From Gracilaria vermiculophylla (Eukaryota > Rhodophyta > Florideophyceae > Gracilariales > Gracilariaceae): a stretch of 40,969 nucleotides of DNA. Positions 32,690 through 40,969 of the stretch are shown here, piece by piece. Position 1 is the stretch's first letter. Every line of letters begins with the position of its first letter. The DNA lies in assembly GCA_019155205.2 (NCBI GenBank), contig JAHNZQ020003150.1:1183677-1224645 (forward strand), read 5' to 3'. The position numbers were made by a program, and so were the translations under genes. The notes beneath the pieces were generated by a model. The model worked only from the letters and a program-made list of their open reading frames with translations, did no database searches and was not told where the DNA came from.

Positions 32690-34382
32690 ACACAAGATTT
32701 TTTATATTTGCAATCCAGACCAATTTTTTTCCATTTTCGGCCAAGCTGTGGTTACGTTCGGTCTACTCGAATGAGGATTTGCGTTGTCCATTGAAATTTA
32801 AATGCCGTGATGATGACGCATTCATACCCCGTACCTCGAAGAGACAAGTGTATTTACAAACTAGATGATGCAAAAGTAGTATCCATCTTTATTGCCAAAA
32901 ATAGCTCCCGGCAAGCGGATATTACAGAGAGGGACAGGGACAAAACGAAGATCAAGTTCCACGCGGGTCTCCACCTTTCTCGTTAAATGCCATTTCATTC
33001 GCAAAACGCACTCGCAACTTTCCAGAGGACTTTAAAAATCATCCTCTTGGAAGTACAATGGCAAACCGCGTTGGTTTACATGGACGATTTTTTAATATAT
33101 TCAGGCACTACCAAGGTTCACTCCAACCAGGTGGAGATTATAATTTGATTGTTTGAACAGGTCAGAGTTACTCTCAGGCTGAACACGTCTAGGTTTTTGT
33201 CTCAGTAGTTTGATTACTTGAGACGCATTGGAAGTCCCAGCCAATTTGTAGTCGTCGCAATGAATATCCGTGCGAAACAAGGCATAGTTGTCTCAGTGAA
33301 CTAAGACATATATCCATTCGTTTATATCCTTATGTGACATATACCACCGATTCTTCAAAACTTTTCCAGGATTACAATTTCCCTGAAACGTAGATTACAG
33401 AAAAACCAACCGTAAAGCTTCGATGACCTAGAGAAAGATGAAATACAGGCTTTCTTAAGCCTAATAGCTGTGCCTCGCACCCCCCTCGTGTAAGTTCTGC
33501 CCGACTCATGACGCCCATACTCGCTGGATGCCGATGCATCAGCCACTTTGGTAAGATTCTGCCTCGTGCAGGAGCAGGAGAATGAAAGTAAAGCGCCCAA
33601 CAGACATTGGAGAAAGACCCAAAATAATCCGAAAGGGAATTATTCCGTGTCGGAAAAACGATGCCTCGCAGTATTATTGAGCATGCTGATGCTCAGGCAC
33701 TACCTGAATGATGTGACGTTCAGCATTCAAATGGACAATGATGCTTAAAGGTGTAATCGTGTCCTTGCGGGTGCATCGGGATGACTAGCCAGATAGAGAT
33801 GGCGCTTGTCAAAGTTTGGCTGTGAAGTGCAATACCGATCGGTAATAAACCACAATGTGGCGGACGGGCTGTCACGTTTGAAAACCGATGGGTTACAAGA
33901 GTAACCAATAGAGGATCTAATTTCGTGTTTCACGGTGCGATCATCTGGGAATAGTGAAGACCACGTGCGTTCGGAACTAAAGGGAGAGTTTTGGAAAGAT
34001 GGAGACCGTGAAAATCGGACAGAATCTGTATTCTCGGTTACAGGAAACCTATTCGAGCCGATGAACAAATAGGAAATTTTACGGCAACAAGCGATTGATA
34101 GGTAACGCAAGGAGATGCTCTCATTTATAGGTTCTGAAGGGACTATGATTGACTTCGAGCACGACAACTACTTGGTGCGAAAATTCACTCTCAATAGTGT
34201 GCTCTAAAAAGTGGTCCCTGAGTCGTTACGCCATCTAGCACTTGTTGCTCTTCTGTCTGCCCATCTTAGTGGTTCACGAATATACTCAACCTTAATGGAA
34301 GGGTTCTAATGACCCCTGTTTCCACAGGATATGTACACCTTATGAAACAAACTGCTACTACTTGTGGAACCATCTGTTCTTC
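32690..34382 (+). mobile_element. Plus-strand Ty3/gypsy fragment (RT, RNase H, start of integrase)
   Basis: Reverse transcriptase motifs run from NLNAVMMTHSYPVPR (about 32795-32840) through KLDDAKVVS, ITERDRDKT and FHAGL to the catalytic YMDD (33077-33088, in ALVYMDDFLIYSG). RNase H follows: LDADASATLV (about 33520), then NYSVSEKRCLAVLLS and MLRHYLNDVTFSIQMDND. NHNVADGLSRLKT (about 33850) closes it. Integrase zinc-binding sequence (VVPESLRHLAL) starts near 34213. The fragment stops at 34382, where a 531 bp LTR of another element begins. Many stops and frameshifts are present. Confidence 0.85.
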
Positions 34383-34913
34383 TTTCGAGTATTAGCGCAC
34401 AACGTCCGTGAGGAGTTTTTGTTGACTCCAAAGGCGCGAGTTCCTAAAGGTGGTCTCCGCTACTCGCTGTCACGAGCCGTGGGAATTCTGAAAGAGGATC
34501 CGCAATCGCGAAGCGGAGGGGGAGGTTCACTGGGCGGACAATTCTCCTACAGGCGCTGCTATGAGGCGATCTGAGGATCGACGGCTTAGAAACCTAAGGA
34601 TGTACGACGAGAGTCTCCGACCCGTAAAATAGACGTAGACGCAAGGGTGCTTGGTTTACTTCCCCAGAGGTGCAGCCCGACCGACAGATTATGTATTACG
34701 CCGGGAGCCCGCCTGGGCAAGTCTCACTACTGTAGTAATTACCTGCACAAAACATCTAAAATAAATCCGAGTTCTACCGTTCCTCAGGAGTATTGTAGCG
34801 CACATGGGCCGAATTATGCACCACATGGCTCAGTTAATAAAATACGAGCCTTCTTTGGAATGTCAAGTCATAATGCCACACCACCATATCACCTTAGGAT
34901 CCACTGTACTGCA
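34383..34913 (-). repeat. 3' LTR of the right-hand chromovirus (531 bp)
   Basis: Aligns with the solo LTR at 27677-28210, sharing acaattctcctacaggcgct and acttccccagaggtg among other blocks. On the minus strand it starts TGCAGTACAG, directly after a polypurine tract. Its outer end should be CTCGACA but reads CTCGAAA, a decayed CA. Confidence 0.8.
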
Positions 34914-34926
34914 TACCCCCTTTCCT
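34914..34926 (-). promoter_or_regulatory. Polypurine tract of the right-hand chromovirus
   Basis: Minus-strand AGGAAAGGGGGTA immediately precedes the TG of the LTR. This is a textbook polypurine tract and fixes both the LTR type (3') and the element orientation (minus). Confidence 0.75.
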
Positions 34927-35309
34927 GAATTGCACCACGTCCTCGAGGTGCATCTTTCTATAGCTCTGTGTGTAAGCGGCTCCTATCGGTGCTGATGTCA
35001 AAGCGGCCTTACACGATGTGACGATTCCTCTTCTTCAGGCGTTCCTCCGTGCTTCCCTATTCCCACGCTGCGCACCAAGTGCGAGCTCTTGCATCTCCGT
35101 TGAGACGGTTCTGGGCCCCCCACGTTTCCCAACGTATCCTCATCACTCCTTCTTGGCGCAAATTGCTGGTTCTGGAGTACCCGGCATCTCGATTCCCTGA
35201 AGGATCCCTTGTTTAATACGCCCGCGCTGTCGCGTGCGCTTGTCCATCCTCACTTGAGACAAGACAGTAATAGTTTCCGCATTTTTTCTGCTGTCGTCTT
35301 TGGTTTGCT

Positions 35310-37659
35310 ATGAACCGGCTCCCTGCCATGGTGCTCCATATCTCGCCTGCATCCCGGCTTTCGACCTCTCCGCGCATACCACGATCGAGTCTCGACGCGG
35401 CTGCCTCCCAGGTCGGGCTTTTAACCGCAGGCGGCGCCCAAAGAAGTTTACGTTCGTTCTGCTCAGGGGCTACGACACTCCTGGTCGCAATCCTTCTAAC
35501 TACTTACACCTTCTGAATGACTTCTCCGGCCCAAGCGCCTATGTCTACGTCCGATTCCGAGGTGCATCACACCTCTACCGCTGCGCCATTTCGCTCAAAA
35601 TAACACTTTGACCATCATGCCAGGCAGGTTTTTGTACCTTTCCATGACATGCGCGTCATTCTCCCGTGCCCCGTGAAGGAATACATCCTTCTTTTTGCAC
35701 CTTACCTTCAGGCGACGAGATTCCGCGCCGTGCTTAAGGTTGCTTGGAATGAGTAGAAGCGGATCCGGCTGGACGACTTTCGCGATCACTGGCTCCACAA
35801 TCCGGTGCACGGTGACAACACTCCGACAACGGTGGAGCAGTGCTACACTCTATACCTAAAGTAAGTAGAAGAGCGTGGGATCCAAATTCGGCTCCAAGTA
35901 CTCCTCCACAGGAAAAGTTCACATCAGCGAGCGACGTGGTCCGAGAGCATCGCCGATGGACGCTCAGCCCTTGCGGTTTTGCCCTTCGATCCCCCGTATG
36001 ATTGCCTCTATTGAATCAACCGCAACCGATGGGGGACGCACCTTGCGGATGAGACCCCAGTGCGTAACGCCTTTGGATACTTCTATGGTTGGCACACCAC
36101 GGAGTTATATGAAAGGCCTTCCGGACAACGTCCGAAGTATTAACTCAAGGTGAAGGACTCCTGGCGGGACCACTGGATATCCCCGCACCTCTGTGTCGCA
36201 ACGCCTACTTCCTTCATGTATTACACCTTGGAGGTTCTGCATCCTTATAACTCGTTAGGGGGTTTTGTCATGTTGAATGCTTCGACAGAGTTCGCGGTTG
36301 GCACCCTTATGGCTTATCTAAATGCTGCGGACGAAGACGCCACCTCCTATACTTGGTGCCACGACGGTCGCCTCTACTGGGATTCATCGTATCAGCCAAC
36401 CGCCGGACGTTAGCTCCCCTTGTCGGTGTCGACTATCCGAGTCCTGTGCTCCTTCGGAATTCAGAACTTGGTCAAGGGCGGCACGTGGAGCGAATCCGGG
36501 GCAAAGACGCTGTTAGACTACAACCTGCAGGTGTCGCGGAACGATCGCCGGGCTTCTTATGGACGACTATGGAAAAGACAAGTTTCACCAAATTGTGAGG
36601 ACCCCCAATAGAGACGGGGACGGGCGATCCAACGCAGCCTATCCCCGTCCTGCACCTTCTCGTGTTCCTCGGGTGCCTTGGCCCCGTGTCCCCGACTACG
36701 GTCCCGGGGTAAAGAGTCTGGCAACTCATACGCCTCTTTTGTTACACGCTCCCTCGCAGGACGGGGCTCTGCCTCCTGAGGTTACAACGCAGCCTCCAGC
36801 CTCACTGCCGGGTCCTCCCAAACTGGATGCTGCCGTGTCTCTTATGGAAGAGGACGAGATTACTTCTGTCCCGGATGCGCCGGACCCGGTGGAACAACCC
36901 CGACTGCGAAGTGTCCCTGTGCCCGTTGTTCAGCCTTGACTGAGAAGCGCTCCGGTTCCGGTACCGCCGTCACCTCCGGTGTCGCCTACTTTATCCTTGG
37001 CCCTGCCGACCTCCGTGGCGATGGGTGCCAAATCCCCTCGGGGGCCCCCTGTCCCAGCCGGTTCGCCGTCTGCGACTCCTTCCGTGGCGGTTGCTGTTCC
37101 GTCGATCAAGGTTCCCCCTTCTGGCGCACCCTCGGGAGGGGTGTTCTGTGGGGCTCTTGGTGCTGCCTCCCAGGAGTTGGTGCAGGCGTGCCTAGTAACG
37201 GGCCGTTCTGTTCCGGCTTCTCCTGTAGTGGTTCTGCGCATGGATTGCACCTGGGTCGTAGAACTCCATAAGGCTCCAGCGGACCGAGCCTGGATGGCTG
37301 CCGTGACGAAGATCCTGCCGGAGGTTTTCGAGAGCCAAGCGCTCGCGGTGAAAGCTCGCCTCGAAGCAGAGGATGCGACGCGGTTTGGTGACCTGTAGGC
37401 AGAAGAAACCCCGGGAATGGGAGTTAGGCACCGTTAGCGGTGGAAAAAAAGATCCCTGTGTTGGAGCAGAAGCTCCGTGAACGGTAGTTGCATTGAAACT
37501 AAGCAGTACCCGCGCACTCAGCGGCACAAAGTGCCGCCGCGAGAGCGTGTGAAAAGCGGAAAACGGCTTCTTGGAGGCGAAGAAGAGAACTTCCGGTGGC
37601 GGACAGATAGCAAAGACGAAAAACAACTCCGGTTGGGGGCCTCTACCCGCTTTGATTAG
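35310..37659 (+). pseudogene. Long decayed antisense ORF inside the chromovirus, unknown function
   Basis: From an ATG at 35310 one frame runs to 36611 with protein-like sequence and about eight in-frame stops but no frameshift (for example EYILLFAPYLQATRFRAV, HPYNSLGGFVMLNASTEF). One shift near 36590 leads into a second frame with a Pro-rich region (36559-37398, one TGA at 36937), ending with WMAAVTKILPEVFESQALAV. A basic tail in the same frame reaches 37659. Total length is about 780 codons. It runs opposite to the surrounding element, between chromodomain and 3' LTR. I recognise no domain. It could be an antisense accessory gene of the element, like those known between pol and the 3' LTR in some plant gypsy lineages. 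Alternatives are an inverted gag or a captured host gene. No zinc knuckle is visible. Confidence 0.55.
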
Positions 37660-37699
37660 CGGAAATACCTATGCGGAGATGCTTTTCAGCTCCAGAATG

Positions 37700-37845
37700 G
37701 CTTGTTATCTCTTGATGACGTTCTCCGGGATGTGTTCCGGAGGTTTTTCCGTGTTGTTCTTTCAGGTGTACCCGTACCAGGGGATGCGGTACAGTATCCT
37801 CGCAGGGGGGTGTCGGTGACAGACGATATGGTCCACCGCGTAGAG
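37700..37845 (-). pseudogene. Chromodomain remnant of the right-hand chromovirus
   Basis: The minus strand reads YAVDHIVCHRHPPARILYRI, then PWYGYT, a stop, and EKPPEHIPENVIKR. The pattern Y-x-V-D-x-I-V followed by W-x-G-Y and PPEHIPE is a good chromodomain match, here at the C-terminus of integrase. The open segment containing its first part begins at 38001. Confidence 0.78.
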
Positions 37846-38049
37846 GGTATCACCTTGAGGGTTCATACCGGCGTCTGAAGCTTCCATCAGAGGTTCACTG
37901 AAAGATATGAAGAGGTTTCCAGTTTCCAGTGGCATCGTCGCTCCTGAGGTGTTTGGATGAGAGCGTTCCGCGCTTTGCCCGTGAGGTGAGTTGGCGGCCA
38001 TTCATGAAGGGCTTGGAGGCTGGATTTTCGTCACCCTAACATGGGAGAC

Positions 38050-39185
38050 CACGTCTCAAGGTACGTTTAATTCATTGAAGATAGTGTTCTTATAGTTGTC
38101 CAGGACTTTGAAAGGCCCTGATGTGCTCGACGCTAACTTGCGAGTGACGTTCTTCGCTTTATCGAATGTCTTCCCCGGTTTTTCGAGGAACACCTCGTCG
38201 CCTTTCTTCAGGTGAGGTCCTTTTTTCACCTTCTGGTCAAAATCCTGCTTCTATCCTCTTTGAGAGATGTTGAGTCTCTCCATTGAGATGGAGAGTGCGT
38301 CCTCATACCGCCATAAAATGGAGCGTTTTGATTGCGCCGCTGTTAGTACCTATGGCCCATCCACTCGCTGCGCTGTGGGTCGTGCCGAGAAGACGGAACT
38401 AGGGGAAAGGCACGAGAGCACCACAATGAAAGGAGCAATCCCCGTGGAGCAGTGCAACTGCAGGTTGTTTTTACACGTGGGCGAGCGCACATATGCGTCC
38501 CAATCTTTCTGGTGGTCGGCGACGTAGTGCTATAACCTGGAAGCGACTGTTTTTCTAAAACTCTCCGCATCTCCGTTGGTTTGAGGGTGGTAGGCAGTCG
38601 TAAAAAACTGCTTCATACCAAGCATTCCGGAAGTGGCTCTGAATAGCTTCACCGTGAACTGCGGCCCGTTCTACGGAAGGAGCTACAGCGGTATTTCATA
38701 TGGATAAGCCCAATTCTCCAGAAAGGTGTCGTCAATTACTGCTGCAGTGGTGCTCTGGAAGAGACTGGCGCGCGTGATCTTCAAGAACTGCTTAGTGATC
38801 ACGAGGATAAATGGGTGTCGTCGCTCCTTCTCGGGAGAGGGCCCAAAATGTCCATTGCCACGAACTCCAAAGGTCCTGAAGGCGGGAAGAGAATGAGCGT
38901 CGTCTGCTGTCTACGGATATTCCCCCTAGCGGCGGCGCACGAGTGGCAGGCGGCCACTGTTTGGAAGGTGTGATTAGCCATTTTCGGCCAATAGAACTCC
39001 CTTCTCATGGAAAAATACATACGCGATCCACTGGGGCAACTAGCGAAGCGAGAATAGTGCGAAAGATACAACACCATCACCCGTAGGTTTGTCGGGATCA
39101 CTTTTCGGAGAGCTCCATCCAGGGGAGCGCGGCGTACAAGTACCCCGTCTCTGTCGACATCGAATAAATATGTTAGACTGTCCAC
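38050..39185 (-). pseudogene. Chromovirus integrase remnant
   Basis: The open segment 39185-38799 has the zinc-binding part (YLSHYSRFA, then REFYWPKMANHTFQTVAACH with SCAA) and PLEFVAMDILGPLP, which carries the first catalytic Asp. The core continues with FILVIT, ENWAYPYEIP, NGPQFT and TAYHPQTNGDAES (about 38600-38560), where the final catalytic Glu is visible. A C-terminal KKGDEVFLEKPGKTFDKAKN stretch lies near 38190. A few stops and shifts interrupt it. Confidence 0.88.
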
Positions 39186-39264
39186 AGTGACGAGGCACTC
39201 CTTGCAGTACGCATCTGTACTCTGTTTTTTCAGTAACTCTGCTATGGTGATGGGGAGAACTTAT

Positions 39265-39720
39265 TTCTCCTCCTCAAAAAGAGCCGTCACTTCTAACAGA
39301 CCACTATATTTGCGTCTAGGTTCACAGCATGCAAAACACTCTCCATCGGATCCTTCTTTCTTGTCGGCGTCCTGGATGACCAGACACAGAATTGTGTCCT
39401 TCAAAGGTGTTTTGTATTCTCTCTCGGTGGAGATTCGCGACAGCTCGTCCGCAGCTTGGTATTTTGTTCCAGGACGAGGGCCAATGTCAAATTCGCACTC
39501 CAGAAGGCGTAGCCTCCTCCATTCCAGGCGGCCGGAAGCATCCGTCAACGACATTATTATCTTTTATGGAGCGTGATCCATCCTCAAAGTGAAACGCGAG
39601 CCTTCTAGGTACGAGCATAAAAGCAAAACCGCCATCAAGATGGCGTGACATTCGCGCTTCATAATATAATAATTCTGTTTCGTAGGTGAAAGGCAGTGAC
39701 ACCAGTATACTATGAGTTGA
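39265..39720 (-). pseudogene. Chromovirus RNase H remnant
   Basis: Readable in two frames: GFAFMLVPRRLAFHFEDGSR in 39702-39487, then ASGRLEWRRLRLLECEFDIG and QAADELSRISTE in 39554-39261. The order and the xADELSR end match gypsy RNase H. Confidence 0.78.
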
Positions 39721-39729
39721 AGTTCACCT

Positions 39730-40190
39730 TCAGGTTGTTCCTGTAGGAAAGAAAATCCGACCTGGTATTTTCAGACGTCTGTGCCCAGTATCCTTCGGCC
39801 CTGTCGCTTCGAAAATATCAAGATCGAGGGCTCTATTATTCTCCTCTTTAAGGTCGGAAAAGGCTGCAAACTCCTTGTTAGTCAGAATAGCCAATTTCGT
39901 CCGCTTGTCATTTTCCAAAAGGCAATTTAGCGGCGCCGCAATGCGGTTGAAATTCGGGACAAATCTCCGAAAGACATTACACAACCCCAGGAAGGGGCAT
40001 AGCTACGTCTGGTTCGTGGGAGGGTGAGCTTCCTTGATGGCGTCCTGAGTTTTCGTAGAAACCTGTAGGCGACCCGGGAGGACACCGTGCCCCAGGTAGT
40101 CTACAGAGAAATTAAAAAAGAAACAAATTTTCAGCTTCAAGGTGAGTCTAGGATCCTTCAGGAGTTGGAGCACGTGCCAGACCACATTTC
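39730..40190 (-). pseudogene. Reverse transcriptase C-terminal part; catalytic core deleted
   Basis: Reads HVLQLLKDPRLTLKLK, VDYLGHGVLPGRLQVSTKT, then MCNVFRRFVPNFNRIAAPLN, the thumb and connection of gypsy reverse transcriptase. Immediately upstream, at about 40180-40195, the protease-RT linker ends, so the fingers, palm and YxDD region (roughly 200 codons in the family) are missing. This is a clean internal deletion. Confidence 0.85.
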
Positions 40191-40622
40191 CTCGAAGCCA
40201 GCTAGCATCTCCACTATCCTATGGCGATACTTTTCAGAATCTGCGCCAGATTGGAGCTTATCCTGCCCGGTGGCAGGAATCTCTTTCACTGGAGCCGTTG
40301 ATGTCGTTTCAGCGTCCATGGTGGAGATTGTATCGTCTTTCGCAAGGTCTTCCGCACGAGGAAGATGATCCAGTCCTGCAGGAGCGGGTAGTGCTAATCC
40401 GACAACAATTTCATTCTGGAGCCGTAACCCCGATTCCTTCAGGTTGGAAAGCACGGTCCTGAAGAGATTGTTCGGCCTTACTCCCATAAAGCCATTCGCC
40501 ATCATGGAGTGCTGCTTAGTCGTCAAATGTGTACTCCCCTGTATGAATGCAAATTCAGATGCGGAGGTCTGCACCCAAACTTCAGCCTGACTTCTTTCGG
40601 GTATTTCGATACTTTTCACCAC
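40190..40622 (-). pseudogene. Protease-RT linker of the chromovirus
   Basis: The open segment 40622-40158 contains SIEIPERSQAEVWVQTSA, NGFMGVRPNNLFRTVLSN and KYRHRIVEMLAGFEEMW. This matches the stretch between protease and reverse transcriptase in gypsy polyproteins. The protease active site upstream is not readable. Confidence 0.65.
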
Positions 40623-40670
40623 CCGGGGCTGGTTCGACTGCGTCGGTGTTTTCGGAATGCTAGTTTGACA

Positions 40671-40969
40671 ATCAAAAGAGAAAGAAATAAAATGGACGGA
40701 TATCGACTCTTAAAACCCACTTTTGAATGTATCAATTTCCATTAAAATATTTTCACACATTCAACACTGCTAGTTTTTTTAAAGTAAAAACTAGCAAACC
40801 CATTCACATTTCCAAGTTATTTCGGACCAAAAACTGAGTCTAGACTCCATGAAGTGGAGTCCAGACTCCACTAATACATACCTTCACATGTGAACGTGAG
40901 ATGGAAAATCTGACCGGACCACCGGAACTGCCCCTTTAAATAGAAGAATAGGATGCTCAGATAAATACA
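40671..40969. other. Right-edge AT-rich region with a short palindrome
   Basis: No coding signal is recognisable. A 7 bp inverted repeat (gactcca at 40843-40849, tggagtc at 40855-40861, 5 base loop) is followed by another gactcca copy at about 40864. It could be decayed 5' element sequence or flank. Confidence 0.4.

Larger units (their letters stand above)
34383..40670 (-). mobile_element. Minus-strand Ty3/gypsy chromovirus with an antisense ORF before its 3' LTR
   Basis: Reading right to left: protease-RT linker, truncated reverse transcriptase, RNase H, integrase, chromodomain, then 2.3 kb holding an ORF on the other strand, then a polypurine tract abutting a 3' LTR. It was inserted into the plus-strand gypsy fragment that ends at 34382. 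The right limit is approximate: beyond 40670 no gag, protease active site or LTR is recognisable, so the 5' end is either deleted or too decayed. Assigning the LTR to this element rests on the polypurine tract and orientation. Confidence 0.75.

Noticed and set aside
35160..35200. tRNA-like T-arm sequence (ggttctgg... cgattccc)
   Set aside because: No cloverleaf can be folded around it by eye.
34383..37660. Plus-strand element with 5' LTR followed by gag
   Set aside because: No primer-binding site follows the LTR on the plus strand, whereas a strong polypurine tract fits a 3' LTR on the minus strand. Inverted gag is still kept as an alternative for the ORF.
1..40969. CRISPR arrays, rRNA genes, bacterial operons
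   Set aside because: Repeats seen are tandem coding or minisatellite repeats without spacers; no rRNA signature and no operon-like gene packing.

Overview
The window looks like a gene-poor, transposon-rich stretch of a nuclear genome from a eukaryote whose genes have few or no introns. Four long ATG-initiated genes are uninterrupted, three of them for apparently secreted Gly-rich proteins. There are no bacterial-style operons. About half of the sequence is decayed LTR retrotransposon. This would fit a florideophyte red alga such as Chondrus, with an oomycete or another alga as alternatives. That assignment is inference only: no rRNA, organelle or marker gene is present.

Left part (1-7.5 kb): two same-strand paralogous genes (1750-2529 and 5728-6831) encode a signal peptide, a short collagen-like Gly-X-Y block and a long Gly-Gly-X domain. 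The second has a triplicated 15-residue unit and an extra, very basic tail. About 3 kb without a recognisable gene lies between them, holding a 61-64 bp tandem repeat and a 12 bp inverted repeat.

Centre-left (7.5-14.5 kb, minus strand): a large decayed gene of about 2,300 codons. In order it reads as a coiled-coil N-terminal part, a hydrophobic helical segment, RTX (hemolysin-type calcium-binding) repeats, a long RTX-adhesin-like body, two tandem Pro/Thr-rich repeat tracts and a DM9 (DUF3421) domain. Stops and frameshifts break it, yet the same frame resumes after most stops. RTX plus DM9 in one reading path is the most unusual protein architecture seen here.

Centre (14.5-21.3 kb): about 3 kb with no recognised gene, then a divergent pair: a secreted Ser/Gly-rich protein (17843-18745, minus) and a membrane protein of unknown family (19483-20559, plus).

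Right part (21.3-41 kb): layered retrotransposons. A Ty1/copia element (21348-31737, minus) has 270 bp LTRs. It is split by a complete Ty3/gypsy chromovirus (23397-29386, minus) with 375 bp LTRs, a primer-binding site and a chromodomain. That element is itself split by a 534 bp solo LTR (27677-28210). Further right, a plus-strand gypsy fragment (32690-34382) is cut by another minus-strand chromovirus, which starts at 34383 with a 3' LTR abutting a clear polypurine tract and has no recognisable end in the window. Between its chromodomain and its 3' LTR lies a long decayed ORF on the opposite strand (35310-37659), a layout worth following up. All these elements look dead.
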